Program-made: the position numbers and the translations under genes
From: Magnetococcales bacterium
GTDB lineage: Bacteria > Pseudomonadota > Magnetococcia > Magnetococcales > DC0425bin3
DNA: 18,590 bases
Assembly: GCA_015229045.1 (NCBI GenBank)
Contig: JADGCJ010000040.1
Coordinates: forward strand, 1-18,590
Reading direction: 5' to 3'
The notes under the pieces: model-generated
Told to the model about the DNA's origin: nothing
What the model saw: the letters and a program-made list of their open reading frames with translations, nothing else
The model's database searches: none
Part shown: piece after piece, positions 7,004 to 14,984 of the stretch
Layout: every line of letters begins with the position of its first letter
How positions within the stretch are numbered: position 1 is the first letter of the stretch

Positions 7004-8749
7004 TCAGCCTTCATCGTGTTGTTGCCTTTGGGTTGACGGGGAAGGTGCCGAGTGTTGCTGCTCCTGGGTTGACGGGGAACGTGCCGATCGCAACAACTCC
7101 CGTGCATTGTGGCGTGCGGGTGCGGTGATGGCGTCACCGGCCAGCATGCGGGCAAGTTCTTCCACCCGCTCTGTCTCGTCCAGGGGCTGGATCTGGACCC
7201 GGGTACGGTCGGCGAGCGCGGATTTTTCCACTCTCAGGTGATTCTCTCCCCAGGCGGCCACCTGAGGCAAGTGGGTAATGGCCAAAAGTTGCCGTCCACC
7301 CCGGGCCACCTCGGCCAGTTTGCTGCCGATGCGCGAGGCCACCCGCCCGCCAACGCCGACATCCACCTCGTCAAAGATCAAGGTTTGGACGGTGACGGCA
7401 TCGGCCAGGACGGTTTTCAAGGCCAGCATGATACGGGAGAGTTCTCCACCGGAGGCGACCAGTTTCAAGGGTTTGAGTGGCTCACCAGTGTTAGCGCTTA
7501 CCTCGAACTCAGCCTCTTCGCAGCCTTTTGGTCGCGGGTTGCCGCCCAGGGGACGCAGGGAAATGGCCACGCGGGTACGTGCCATGTAGAGATCCTTGAG
7601 CTGATTTTCCACCTCGCGGGTCAGGCGTTCGGCAGCCTGCCGACGGTGTTGGCTTAATGCGGTGGCCTTGTCCTTGTACTCTTGCAAGGCCTTGGCGAGT
7701 TGGCGGGTCAGAGTTTGTTCGTCGCTCTCCATGCTGTTCATGGCTGACAACTCGTTGCGCCATGCCTTGACCAGCTCGGGGAGTTGGTCGGCCTCCCGCC
7801 GATGCTTGCGGCTCAAATCACGAATCAGGTTGACCCGCTCGTCGAGCAATTCGAGCTGTTCCGGATCGGCTTCCAGGCCATTTTGGTAGTGGCGGATAGT
7901 CTCGGCGGCGGCATCGAGATCGTATTGGATAGAGCGTATCGTTGCAGCCATGTCAGCCAGGGTCGGGTCCAGATCAACCCTGTTTTCCAGCTCCGTTGCT
8001 GCCCGGGAGATGAGATCGCTGGCGGCGGTCGGTGCTTCGGTCAGCAGATCGAGAGCGTTGCGCGAGGCTTGTTGCAGGCGGGTGGCGTGAGCCAGGCGGG
8101 TACGTCGATTGGTCAACTCTGCCAGTTCGCCGACAGATACTCCGGCGCTCTCCAGCTCCTCCAGTTGAAACTCCAGGAACTGACGTCGATCGCCTGCCTC
8201 CCTGGCCCGACGCTCTATCTCCGCCAGTTGCTCACGGATGGATTGCCATGCCTTGTGGAGGGAGGCGGTCGCCGTGACCAACGTGCCGTGACCGCCAAAG
8301 GCATCCAACAGCTCCAGGTGGGTTTCGGTACGCAGCAGTGATTGATGGTCGTGCTGACCATGCAGATCGACGAGCAGGGCCGCCAGCGCAGCCAGGGCTG
8401 CCACGGAGACCGGATGATCGTTGATATAGGCCCGGCTGCGTCCCCCCGTACCCAGGGTGCGCCGCAAAAAGAGGTCGTCCCCCGGTAGATCCAGCTCCTG
8501 GTCGATCAGCCATTGCCGGGCCGGATGGGGCAGGGGAGGGAGTTGAAAACAGGCGGTCACCCGCCCTTGTTCGGAACCTGTGCGCAGCAGGGAGGCATCG
8601 GCACGTTCGCCCAGGGTCAGACCCAGGGCATCGATCAGGATGGATTTCCCGGCCCCGGTCTCGCCGGTGATGATGGTCAGACCTGGATTCAGGGTGATTT
8701 CCAAATGGTCGATCAGGGCGATGTTGTCGATGCGTAACCGGCGAAGCAT
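7004..8749 (-). CDS. recN: DNA repair protein RecN
   Basis: A 581-residue SMC-like ATPase of double-strand-break repair. The protein begins MLRRLRIDNIALIDHLEI with Walker A GETGAGKS at 29-36, has long coiled-coil arms in the middle, and in the C-terminal half carries the ABC signature VASGGELSR and Walker B TLIFDEVDVGVGG. The ATG at 8749 is chosen because upstream in-frame starts would overlap nadK and add 25 residues unlike the family. It is four bases after the nadK stop. The C-terminus ends in an unusual low-complexity tail of two 12-residue repeats (SARSPSTQEQQH and SAPSPSTQRQQH) produced by a 36-bp tandem duplication. The body of the protein is otherwise of normal family length. Confidence 0.97.
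   Translation of the reverse strand: MLRRLRIDNIALIDHLEITLNPGLTIITGETGAGKSILIDALGLTLGERADASLLRTGSEQGRVTACFQLPPLPHPARQWLIDQELDLPGDDLFLRRTLGTGGRSRAYINDHPVSVAALAALAALLVDLHGQHDHQSLLRTETHLELLDAFGGHGTLVTATASLHKAWQSIREQLAEIERRAREAGDRRQFLEFQLEELESAGVSVGELAELTNRRTRLAHATRLQQASRNALDLLTEAPTAASDLISRAATELENRVDLDPTLADMAATIRSIQYDLDAAAETIRHYQNGLEADPEQLELLDERVNLIRDLSRKHRREADQLPELVKAWRNELSAMNSMESDEQTLTRQLAKALQEYKDKATALSQHRRQAAERLTREVENQLKDLYMARTRVAISLRPLGGNPRPKGCEEAEFEVSANTGEPLKPLKLVASGGELSRIMLALKTVLADAVTVQTLIFDEVDVGVGGRVASRIGSKLAEVARGGRQLLAITHLPQVAAWGENHLRVEKSALADRTRVQIQPLDETERVEELARMLAGDAITAPARHNARELLRSARSPSTQEQQHSAPSPSTQRQQHDEG
7016..7087. repeat. 36-bp tandem duplication at the recN 3' end
   Basis: Units 7016-7051 and 7052-7087 are adjacent and match at 31 of 36 positions. 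Both contain TGGGTTGACGGGGAA. They encode the two 12-residue Ser/Pro/Gln repeats of the RecN tail, in frame, 12 nt before the stop. Confidence 0.9.
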
Positions 8750-8753
8750 GGAT

Positions 8754-9671
8754 TCAATTCCCCAATTTTCCCCCCCAAAGCAGTTTGGAACGCAATATTT
8801 CATAATAGCTGCGTCCCGGGGCATGCATCAGCTTGAGTCGGTGTTGGGCACGGCGAATCAGGATGCGATCGTCGTTTTCCAGGGAGAAGACTGTCTGCCC
8901 GTCCAGGGTGACCATACGGTCCGAATCGTTGGGGGCCAGAGTGACGGCAATAGTTCCGTGGGCCGGCAGGGCGATGGGACGATTGGTCAGGGTGTGGGGG
9001 CAGATGGGCACCAGGAGAATGGTATCCAGGGCGGGGTGAATGATCGGGCCGCCCGCTGCCAGGGCATAGCCGGTGGAGCCGGTCGGCGTGGAGACGATCA
9101 AACCATTGGCCCGGCTGGTAAAGACGAACTGGTCATCGACATCGACCTCAAACTCGATCATCCGGGCGATCTCCCCTTTATGAATGACCACATCGTTGAG
9201 GGTCTGGGCGGCAAATATCTCTTTCCCGTCACGTATGAGTGTGGCTTCAAGCAGCATGCGTTCTTCGATGCAGTAGCGCCCGGCGAGGACATCGTCCAGG
9301 GTATGGGCCATCTCGGCGTGGGGTATTTCCGTGAGAAAACCCAGCCGACCCATGTTGACGCCCAGCAGGGGAACATCGCGGTTGCCCAAATGGCGCGCGG
9401 CGGCGATGAAGGTGCCATCACCCCCAACGACGATGATAAGATCCATATTATCAGGGAGTTGTGACTGCTTGCAGCGTCTAGCCGACTCCTCGGGGATATC
9501 GGTAGCCATAGCCGCCTCTCCCGTTACCGTCACCTGGAGACCTTTGTCATGCAACCAGGCAGTCAACCACTTGGTGGCATCCAGGGCGCGTTGATCGGAC
9601 CGCTTGGTCACGATGCCAACATGGGCGATGACAGGGAGAGTCGAAGAGGGAGCGAATATCGGAGATGTCAT
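8754..9671 (-). CDS. nadK: NAD kinase
   Basis: A 305-residue NAD kinase, which phosphorylates NAD to NADP with ATP or polyphosphate. Diagnostic motifs are GGDGTF (83-88), VNMGRLGFLTEI (105-116), LNDVVIHKG (158-166) and NGLIVSTPTGSTGYALAAGG (189-208). The ATG at 9671 overlaps the stop of the AAA ATPase gene as ATGA, and the length fits the family. The longer open frame upstream is antisense-type noise within that ATPase gene. The stop is four bases before recN, and nadK next to recN is a common arrangement in proteobacteria. Confidence 0.96.
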   Translation of the reverse strand: MTSPIFAPSSTLPVIAHVGIVTKRSDQRALDATKWLTAWLHDKGLQVTVTGEAAMATDIPEESARRCKQSQLPDNMDLIIVVGGDGTFIAAARHLGNRDVPLLGVNMGRLGFLTEIPHAEMAHTLDDVLAGRYCIEERMLLEATLIRDGKEIFAAQTLNDVVIHKGEIARMIEFEVDVDDQFVFTSRANGLIVSTPTGSTGYALAAGGPIIHPALDTILLVPICPHTLTNRPIALPAHGTIAVTLAPNDSDRMVTLDGQTVFSLENDDRILIRRAQHRLKLMHAPGRSYYEILRSKLLWGGKLGN

Positions 9672-10540
9672 GGCGAGGTCAGCCGTCCGGTGAGGTCGAT
9701 GATGAATTGATGGGCGACGCGGCCGCTGCGGGCGCCACGGGTGTTGGCCCAATCCAGGGCCGCGCCATGGAGTTGTTGCCGGGAAACAGCCAAAGAGAGG
9801 CTTTGTGCATAGTAATCGACAATCCCCAGGTAGGTCTCCTGGTCGAACGGATGAAAGCCAAGCCACAGACCAAAACGATCAGAGAGGCTGATCTGCTCTT
9901 CGGCGCTCTCCATGGGGTGATACTCTGCCTCTTCGGCGGAACTCTCCCGGGCCATGAGATGGCGTCGATTGGAGGTGGCATACAACAGGACGTTGCCGGG
10001 TCGTCCGGCAACGCCCCCCTCCAGGACCGATTTCATCGCCTTGTAGGAGCCATCCTGGCGGTCGAAGGAGAGGTCATCGCAAAAAAGCAGAAAGGGCATG
10101 GCATGCGGTCGCAGATGGCTGACGATAACCGGCAGGAGCGACAGGTCATCCTTGTGGATCTCCACGAGCTTGATGCGGGGAAAATGCTCGGCTGCCACCG
10201 CTTTGACCAGAGAGGATTTCCCCGTGCCACGACTGCCCCACAACAAGGCGTTGTTGGCTGGCAGACCGGAGGCAAACTGGCGGGTATTGCGCAGGAGAAT
10301 CTCCTTGGCCCGGTCGATACCCAACAACGCATCGAGCGGCAAGGGCTGGAAGCTCTCCACCGGAACCAACGCACCACCACCCCAGGGATCGGTGTGCCAG
10401 CGGAAGACACTCCCCTTTTGCAGGAGAGAGGCGTCCGGCGGCAAGAGCCCCTGTTCCCAGCGCTCCAAAAAACGATCCAGACGCCGCAAAAGCGTTCGGA
10501 GGGGACGCGCAGAGGTTACTTGGGCAAGGGGGACGTGCAT
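9668..10540 (-). CDS. DUF815-family AAA ATPase
   Basis: A 290-residue P-loop ATPase of the DUF815 family, whose cellular role is not established. Walker A is GSRGTGKSS (102-110) and Walker B is FLLFCDDLSF (150-159). The sensor-1-like LLYATSNRRHLM (185-196) and the C-terminal SGRVAHQFIIDL are characteristic. About 70 N-terminal residues form a charged lead-in (FRWHTDPWGGGALVPV) ahead of the ATPase. The ATG at 10540 is preferred because earlier in-frame starts would overlap the kinase gene and give an Arg-rich, unfamilial extension. The gene begins 38 nt after the kinase stop and overlaps nadK by four bases, so it is translationally coupled to nadK. Confidence 0.9.
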   Translation of the reverse strand: MHVPLAQVTSARPLRTLLRRLDRFLERWEQGLLPPDASLLQKGSVFRWHTDPWGGGALVPVESFQPLPLDALLGIDRAKEILLRNTRQFASGLPANNALLWGSRGTGKSSLVKAVAAEHFPRIKLVEIHKDDLSLLPVIVSHLRPHAMPFLLFCDDLSFDRQDGSYKAMKSVLEGGVAGRPGNVLLYATSNRRHLMARESSAEEAEYHPMESAEEQISLSDRFGLWLGFHPFDQETYLGIVDYYAQSLSLAVSRQQLHGAALDWANTRGARSGRVAHQFIIDLTGRLTSP

Positions 10541-10578
10541 GGAAGACCCATGGGCGAGTCCTGTTGACGATATTCCGC

Positions 10579-12588
10579 TCAAACGAGGAGCTCTTCCTCG
10601 GTGGTACGAATCAGACGTACACCCATGGCGTCGCTCAAGGTTGCCACGGCGACCCGGTTGCGGTGCGCGACCCGACAAGCACCAACCTGACTGCGCCAAC
10701 TGCCACCCCGACGAACGCGCCCTTCGCCAAAGGGGGCACCATGGGGATTTTTTTTCGGACTGCGGCTGTAGAAATCCTCGCTATACCAGTCGGATGTCCA
10801 TTCCCAAACATTGCCGAGCATGTCGTGCAGACCCCAGACGTTGGGCTGTTTTTGTCCGACGGGTTGGGTACCGCCGTGAGAGTTTTTCGCAAACCAGGCA
10901 TATTTATCCAACTGGTTTGGGTCGTCGCCAAAGGGAAAAATGGCTGTCGTTCCAGCCCGGGCGGCATACTCCCACTCCGCCTCGGTGGGTATGCGGACAT
11001 GAACGCGCCCCTGGCACAGCCTGGAAAATCCACGGATCAGCTCCTGGATGTCATCCCAGAGGATTCTTTCGACGGGGCAATCCTTTTTCTCCGGTGCGAA
11101 GAGATTTTTTGGATCACCCATGATCTGCTTCCATTGTCCCCAGGTGACGGGGTATTGGCCCATCCAGAAACCATCCAGTTCGACCAGATGTTGAGGGACT
11201 TCGTCGGAACGGCGTCCGGGTGCTCCCTTGGCGCTGCCCATCAGGAAAGAGCCGCTCGGAATCCAGACGAACTTCATGCCGGTGACTTGTTCTTCCCAGA
11301 TGTCGCCTGGTTTTCGTTCCTCGATGGGCTTCGGGGGCAGATCGTTGGCCGGTGAGATGGGACGGGACGGGAGCGGCGCGGGGGGCATCGGCGCGGCCGT
11401 CGCCTTGACAACCGGAACGCCAACCGTTGCAGATCGGGGAGGTGTGTTGGTCGCTGTCGAGGCGGAGGGGCGGAGTTTGGTTTCCGACATCCGTTTGGTG
11501 TTGGTCCCGAACTCGTTCATGGAGGCGATAAAGCTGCGCCACGAGTTTTTCTTGACATTGTTCCCCTGTGCCGTTTTGGGGGTGTCTGGTTTCGGGGCCG
11601 GAGACGGAGATTTTCCCGTGGTCGCGGGCGCCGGTGGCGTAGCCGTCCTGGCGATGGAAGGCGAGACGGAGTTCCCGGTGGATTTGAAGCAGTCCAACAG
11701 GAGAGGCCGCCAGGCAGCGATCGATTGCGGACGTTCGGTCTCGATGACCATCAGCGCCCTGTCGACGGCCTGGAGAAAGCTGGGGTGGTAGCGGCCCTGT
11801 CCCGCTTCGCTGGCCGTTTTCATGGGATCGGGTTCATTGCGCAGACGGGCAGCGATGCGAATGGCAGCATCGGGCGGTTTGGCGCCGGTCATGGCGCGAT
11901 ACAAAACCCCACCCATGGCATAAATATCCGACCAGGGCCCTTGTCGATTACCGGACGAGTCGTACTGTTCAAAGGGGGAATAGCCCATGCTCAACAGGCT
12001 GGTCATCTGCTCGCCGCTCTGACCGGCGATGGCCTGCCTGGCAGAACCAAAATCCAGAATCACCGGAGATCCATCGGCACGGACCAGAATATTGGCTGGC
12101 TTGATGTCGCGGTGGATGAAATCCTTCTTGTGAAGCTCTTCCAGCCCATCCAGAAGTGGGGAGACGAAACGAACGAGTTCAGCCTCCGGGAGAATTTTCT
12201 TGGCTTTCAGGAGGGCGTCCAGACTCTCGCCCTCTTCGTACTCCATCACCATGTAGGCGGTATTGCTGTCGCGAAAGAAGCTCATCACCCGCACAATGTT
12301 GGGATGTTTGAAGCGGGCCAGGATCTGGGCTTCCTTCAGAAAGCGATCCAGCCCCCACTCAAAGGTTTTGGTATCCGTGGGGGAGTTGGGCAGGACGGTT
12401 CTCCCCTTTTCGCGGACGGCAAAACCTTTGGGGAGATACTCCTTGATGGCCACTCTCTGGTCCAGGTTGGTATCCCTGGCCAGATAAGTGATGCCGAAGC
12501 CACCTTTCCCGAGAACCTCGACGATCTCATACCACAACAGCGTGGAACCGGGGGGAAGGGAATCGACGAATTTCGTTGAACTCACCAT
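10579..12588 (-). CDS. Ser/Thr protein kinase fused to an FGE-sulfatase (formylglycine-enzyme-like) domain
   Basis: A 669-residue two-domain protein. Residues 18-300 are a Hanks-type kinase: glycine loop GKGGFGITY (27-35), Lys49 in AIKEYL, catalytic HRDIKPANIL (159-168) and DFGSAR (179-184). Residues 305-425 are a Pro/Ala/Thr-rich linker without a membrane helix, so the protein should be soluble. Residues 430-663 are an FGE/SUMF1-type domain (FVWIPSGSFLMGS, RIPTEAEWEYAARAGT, GLHDMLGNVWEWTSDWY, RRGGSW). Of the two active-site cysteines of true formylglycine enzymes, the position of human C336 is Ser633 while that of C341 is Cys638. Canonical formylglycine formation is therefore doubtful, and a sensing or binding role is more likely. 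Kinase-FGE fusions are known in bacteria. The gene is the first of the minus-strand run; its ATG has no strong ribosome site. Confidence 0.93.
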   Translation of the reverse strand: MVSSTKFVDSLPPGSTLLWYEIVEVLGKGGFGITYLARDTNLDQRVAIKEYLPKGFAVREKGRTVLPNSPTDTKTFEWGLDRFLKEAQILARFKHPNIVRVMSFFRDSNTAYMVMEYEEGESLDALLKAKKILPEAELVRFVSPLLDGLEELHKKDFIHRDIKPANILVRADGSPVILDFGSARQAIAGQSGEQMTSLLSMGYSPFEQYDSSGNRQGPWSDIYAMGGVLYRAMTGAKPPDAAIRIAARLRNEPDPMKTASEAGQGRYHPSFLQAVDRALMVIETERPQSIAAWRPLLLDCFKSTGNSVSPSIARTATPPAPATTGKSPSPAPKPDTPKTAQGNNVKKNSWRSFIASMNEFGTNTKRMSETKLRPSASTATNTPPRSATVGVPVVKATAAPMPPAPLPSRPISPANDLPPKPIEERKPGDIWEEQVTGMKFVWIPSGSFLMGSAKGAPGRRSDEVPQHLVELDGFWMGQYPVTWGQWKQIMGDPKNLFAPEKKDCPVERILWDDIQELIRGFSRLCQGRVHVRIPTEAEWEYAARAGTTAIFPFGDDPNQLDKYAWFAKNSHGGTQPVGQKQPNVWGLHDMLGNVWEWTSDWYSEDFYSRSPKKNPHGAPFGEGRVRRGGSWRSQVGACRVAHRNRVAVATLSDAMGVRLIRTTEEELLV

Positions 12589-12708
12589 GTAGATCGACAG
12601 CCACCGTTATGACCAATCGTACTGGGACCGTCCCTTTCCCCTCGTTGACTGGTAACCAATTCCCTCCCCATCCGCTTCCATACCATTGTGGAGGATCGTA
12701 GAATCATA

Positions 12709-13704
12709 TCAAGGGTGATAGGGATCCGTCGAGAGCCGCATACGCAGGGCGCCCGCCTGATCCTCAAGTGCTTCCCTGGGGATGGCCTGTTCCTCGTTGT
12801 CCAGGGAGTTCATTTTGGCAGACTCGAAATGGGTGTCTTCCCACTCTTTCTTTCCTTTGGCGAAGAGAGGTTGCTCCAGTTCCAGTTCGGGCTCGACTCT
12901 GCCTGTGCCAAGATTGACACTCTCCAGGGCTTTTTGATCCATATCGTCGTGATATTCGGTCTCGGCGACAGGTTCGGGCGTCGAAAAGGTGAAAGCACCG
13001 CGTATCCAGTCGGAGAGGGTCCAAACGACCTGCTGCACAATGTCAGCCACGAAAAAGAAGCTCTGTTGGATGACATCGGTCACAAACCAGGCAATCTGTT
13101 TAGTGGCCTCCATCAGGTGCCATACCCCCTTTTTCAGCAGGGTCATCATCTCGGACAGGAGGTAGAGGCACCATTCGATGCCGATCTGGATCCACTCCAG
13201 CAAGAAACCAATCCCCTGCTTCAGGAGAAGAGCGGAGGTGACCAGGAGAAAGGTACCCCATTGCCAGGAGAGACGCAAAAAGTGAAACAGCCACTGCAGG
13301 GTCTGTCTGGCAGCGAAAAAGCTCCACTGCAAGGTACGCCACAGGGTGATGGCTCCCCACCGCAGGGCGCGCGCCAATGTCATCAACAAGGTCATGGTGA
13401 TGCCTACCGTGGCCGAGAAGACAGAGGTGGCACCATGCACGGTCTGGCTGCCTGCGCGCCGAATGGTCGCCGATACAGGTGCTGACAGCGACCTGGCCGA
13501 CACCGACAACGACCTGACCGACGAGCGCTCCTCCGACCGGCGGAAACTCGGCAGTTTGGGCAACTGAATGAAGATACGCTCTGAAGTGGATTTCATCCGG
13601 GGCCTGGAGCGTTGGCGTTTTTCCACACGCTGGTTGGACAGCAAAGACGGCTTGTCAGCCATTCTGACCCGTTTGTTTCCCATGTTTTTTCTGGCGGTGA
13701 TCAT
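12709..13704 (-). CDS. Unrecognised protein with tryptophan-rich 11-residue repeats
   Basis: A 331-residue protein that I do not recognise. The ATG at 13704 has a good ribosome site (AGGAGAGGG, seven bases before). Residues 1-85 are strongly basic and Ser/Arg-rich. Residues 96-240 are hydrophobic to amphipathic helix with an 11-residue period: LRWGAITLWRT, LQWSFFAARQT, LQWLFHFLRLS and WQWGTFLLVTS follow one another directly. Trp116, 127, 138, 149 and 171 fall on one 11-step register. After a two-residue shift, Trp195, 206 and 228 (Phe at 217) fall on a second one (KKGVWHLMEAT, KQIAWFVTDVI, QQSFFFVADIV, QQVVWTLSDWI). Residues 241-331 are acidic and disordered-looking. Hendecads form long, nearly straight helices, often lying on membranes (as in synuclein-like or perilipin-like proteins). 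A membrane-surface role is inference. It is transcribed away from the CULT cluster. Confidence 0.8.
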   Translation of the reverse strand: MITARKNMGNKRVRMADKPSLLSNQRVEKRQRSRPRMKSTSERIFIQLPKLPSFRRSEERSSVRSLSVSARSLSAPVSATIRRAGSQTVHGATSVFSATVGITMTLLMTLARALRWGAITLWRTLQWSFFAARQTLQWLFHFLRLSWQWGTFLLVTSALLLKQGIGFLLEWIQIGIEWCLYLLSEMMTLLKKGVWHLMEATKQIAWFVTDVIQQSFFFVADIVQQVVWTLSDWIRGAFTFSTPEPVAETEYHDDMDQKALESVNLGTGRVEPELELEQPLFAKGKKEWEDTHFESAKMNSLDNEEQAIPREALEDQAGALRMRLSTDPYHP

Positions 13705-13863
13705 TTGGTTCCCTCTCCTGTGGCAGTGATCTCGCCGTCGTGAAGACGACCAGACCGACTGGGGCGCATCCTTATCCCCCGAGGCGTGGTTACGCAATTT
13801 CCAGGCCAAACATACCAGTAACGAACACGAGCCATTGGCATTCCCTACTCATCTCGTTCGCGG

Positions 13864-13893
13864 ATCATACAAGATCCATCTTCACCACGCCAA
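13864..13893 (-). promoter_or_regulatory. Candidate sigma-70-type promoter for the hendecad-repeat gene
   Basis: On the minus strand, TTGGCG (13888-13893) and TATGAT (13864-13869) are separated by 18 nt. Transcription would start about 150 nt before the ATG at 13704. The match is reasonable but by eye only. Confidence 0.35.
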
Positions 13894-13909
13894 CCCTGTT
13901 TATTAAAAT
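13881..13909 (+). promoter_or_regulatory. Candidate promoter for the CULT-rhodanese-cysZ cluster
   Basis: On the plus strand, TTCACC (13881-13886) and TAAAAT (13904-13909) are 17 nt apart, in the only AT-rich patch of the 284-nt divergent spacer. It overlaps the candidate minus-strand promoter, so the two directions might compete. Weak -35 match. Confidence 0.3.
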
Positions 13910-13988
13910 ATCCCCCCTTGCATTTCTGGCAGAGACGGGTTGGGAATAGGGTTGACCTGGATGGGAGAAAGGGACGAGAATCCCCGAG

Positions 13989-14462
13989 ATGGAAGCTCTG
14001 ATGCGGGTTCTATTTCCACTTTCTGGCGCTGGAGCGACGGGGTGGGACGTTGAAGGGGGGCGGTGGAGAGCTGCTCTTCGCCAGGTTTCTGCCGACGCTC
14101 CCGGGGAGTCATCCAACCCGGACGACAAGGGCGCGACGCCTCCCTCCGCACGACAGTGGATCCTCTGTGCCCGTTGCGCCCACAGGATCACCCAGCCGGA
14201 AATGGGGTACCGTGAACAGGGTCGCCATGAGCATCTCTTCTTCAATCCCCAGGGAATGCTCTTCCAGATCCGCTGTTACTTTCTGGCGCCCGGATGTCTG
14301 GTCGTGGGGATTCCGACCGGGGAATTTTCCTGGTTCAAGGGTTATGTATGGCAATATGCCCATTGTGGCGGTTGCCATCACCATCTGGGGTGGTACTACC
14401 TGAATGGTCCGGATATGCCGTTCTTTGGCTTGATCGTCAACAGATTGACATACTCCCTCTGA
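13989..14462 (+). CDS. CULT-domain (cereblon-like) zinc protein
   Basis: A 157-residue protein whose residues 57-157 form a CULT domain, the fold of the thalidomide-binding part of cereblon; single-domain bacterial versions include MsCI4 of Magnetospirillum gryphiswaldense. Zinc ligands are Cys60, Cys63, Cys126 and Cys129 (CARC, CGGC). The aromatic cage is complete: Trp115, Trp121 and Trp135 match human W380, W386 and W400 in spacing, and Tyr137 stands for F402. FNPQG (85-89) preserves the Asn matching human N351. Human H378 corresponds to Phe113. The first 55 residues are a Gly/Ala/Pro-rich, apparently disordered extension. The start is ATG 13989 or 14001, both with poor ribosome sites. Natural bacterial ligands are unsettled; C-terminal cyclic imides and uridine-like compounds have been discussed. 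A rhodanese gene follows after 38 nt. Confidence 0.93.
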   Translation: MEALMRVLFPLSGAGATGWDVEGGRWRAALRQVSADAPGESSNPDDKGATPPSARQWILCARCAHRITQPEMGYREQGRHEHLFFNPQGMLFQIRCYFLAPGCLVVGIPTGEFSWFKGYVWQYAHCGGCHHHLGWYYLNGPDMPFFGLIVNRLTYSL

Positions 14463-14500
14463 TTTCATAACAAACGCCTGCGGCAAAGGAAACAAGCACC

Positions 14501-14923
14501 ATGATGCCATCAGCCCCGCACAGTCCCTCACACCCGAACCTTGGCCACCTCACGCCGCATGAGGCCTTCGCGATGGTACAGAAAAAGGATGTGGTGTTCA
14601 TCGACATCCGTTCGGAGATCGAGCACTTTTTCGTCGGCAATCCCCCGGGAATCATCAATGTTCCCTGGCAGGATGCCCCGGATTTCGAACTCAACCCCAA
14701 TTTTGTGGAGGAGATCGGCCACGTCGCCCGCAAAGACCAGACCGTGGTCCTTATTTGTCGTTCGGGACACCGCTCCATCGATGCCGGCAACACCCTCCTG
14801 AAAAACGGGTTTACGTCGGTCTATAACGTCCTGGAGGGGTTTGAAGGCGACCGGGACGAACACCACCATCGCTCCAGCGTCAACGGCTGGCGCTTCCGAG
14901 GCCTGCCCTGGGTGCAATGCTGA
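14501..14923 (+). CDS. Single-domain rhodanese-like sulfurtransferase
   Basis: A 140-residue rhodanese-fold protein. LTPHEAFAMVQKKDVVFIDIR (split here as LTPHEAFAMV and VVFIDIRSEIE) is the N-terminal half. The active loop is CRSGHR with catalytic Cys86, which would carry a persulfide. The tail NGWRFRGLPW is typical of small alphaproteobacterial rhodaneses. There is no signal peptide, so it is cytoplasmic. AAGGA precedes the ATG at 14501 by about eleven bases. It lies between the CULT gene and cysZ, with gaps of 38 and 61 nt on the same strand, which suggests an operon with a sulfur theme. The sulfur donor and acceptor cannot be told from sequence. Confidence 0.93.
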   Translation: MMPSAPHSPSHPNLGHLTPHEAFAMVQKKDVVFIDIRSEIEHFFVGNPPGIINVPWQDAPDFELNPNFVEEIGHVARKDQTVVLICRSGHRSIDAGNTLLKNGFTSVYNVLEGFEGDRDEHHHRSSVNGWRFRGLPWVQC

Positions 14924-14984
14924 TGCGCGACGGTTGCTTTGTGGATTCTCTGGACGTGCACACCTGTTGCCGGATGCAAGGCTG

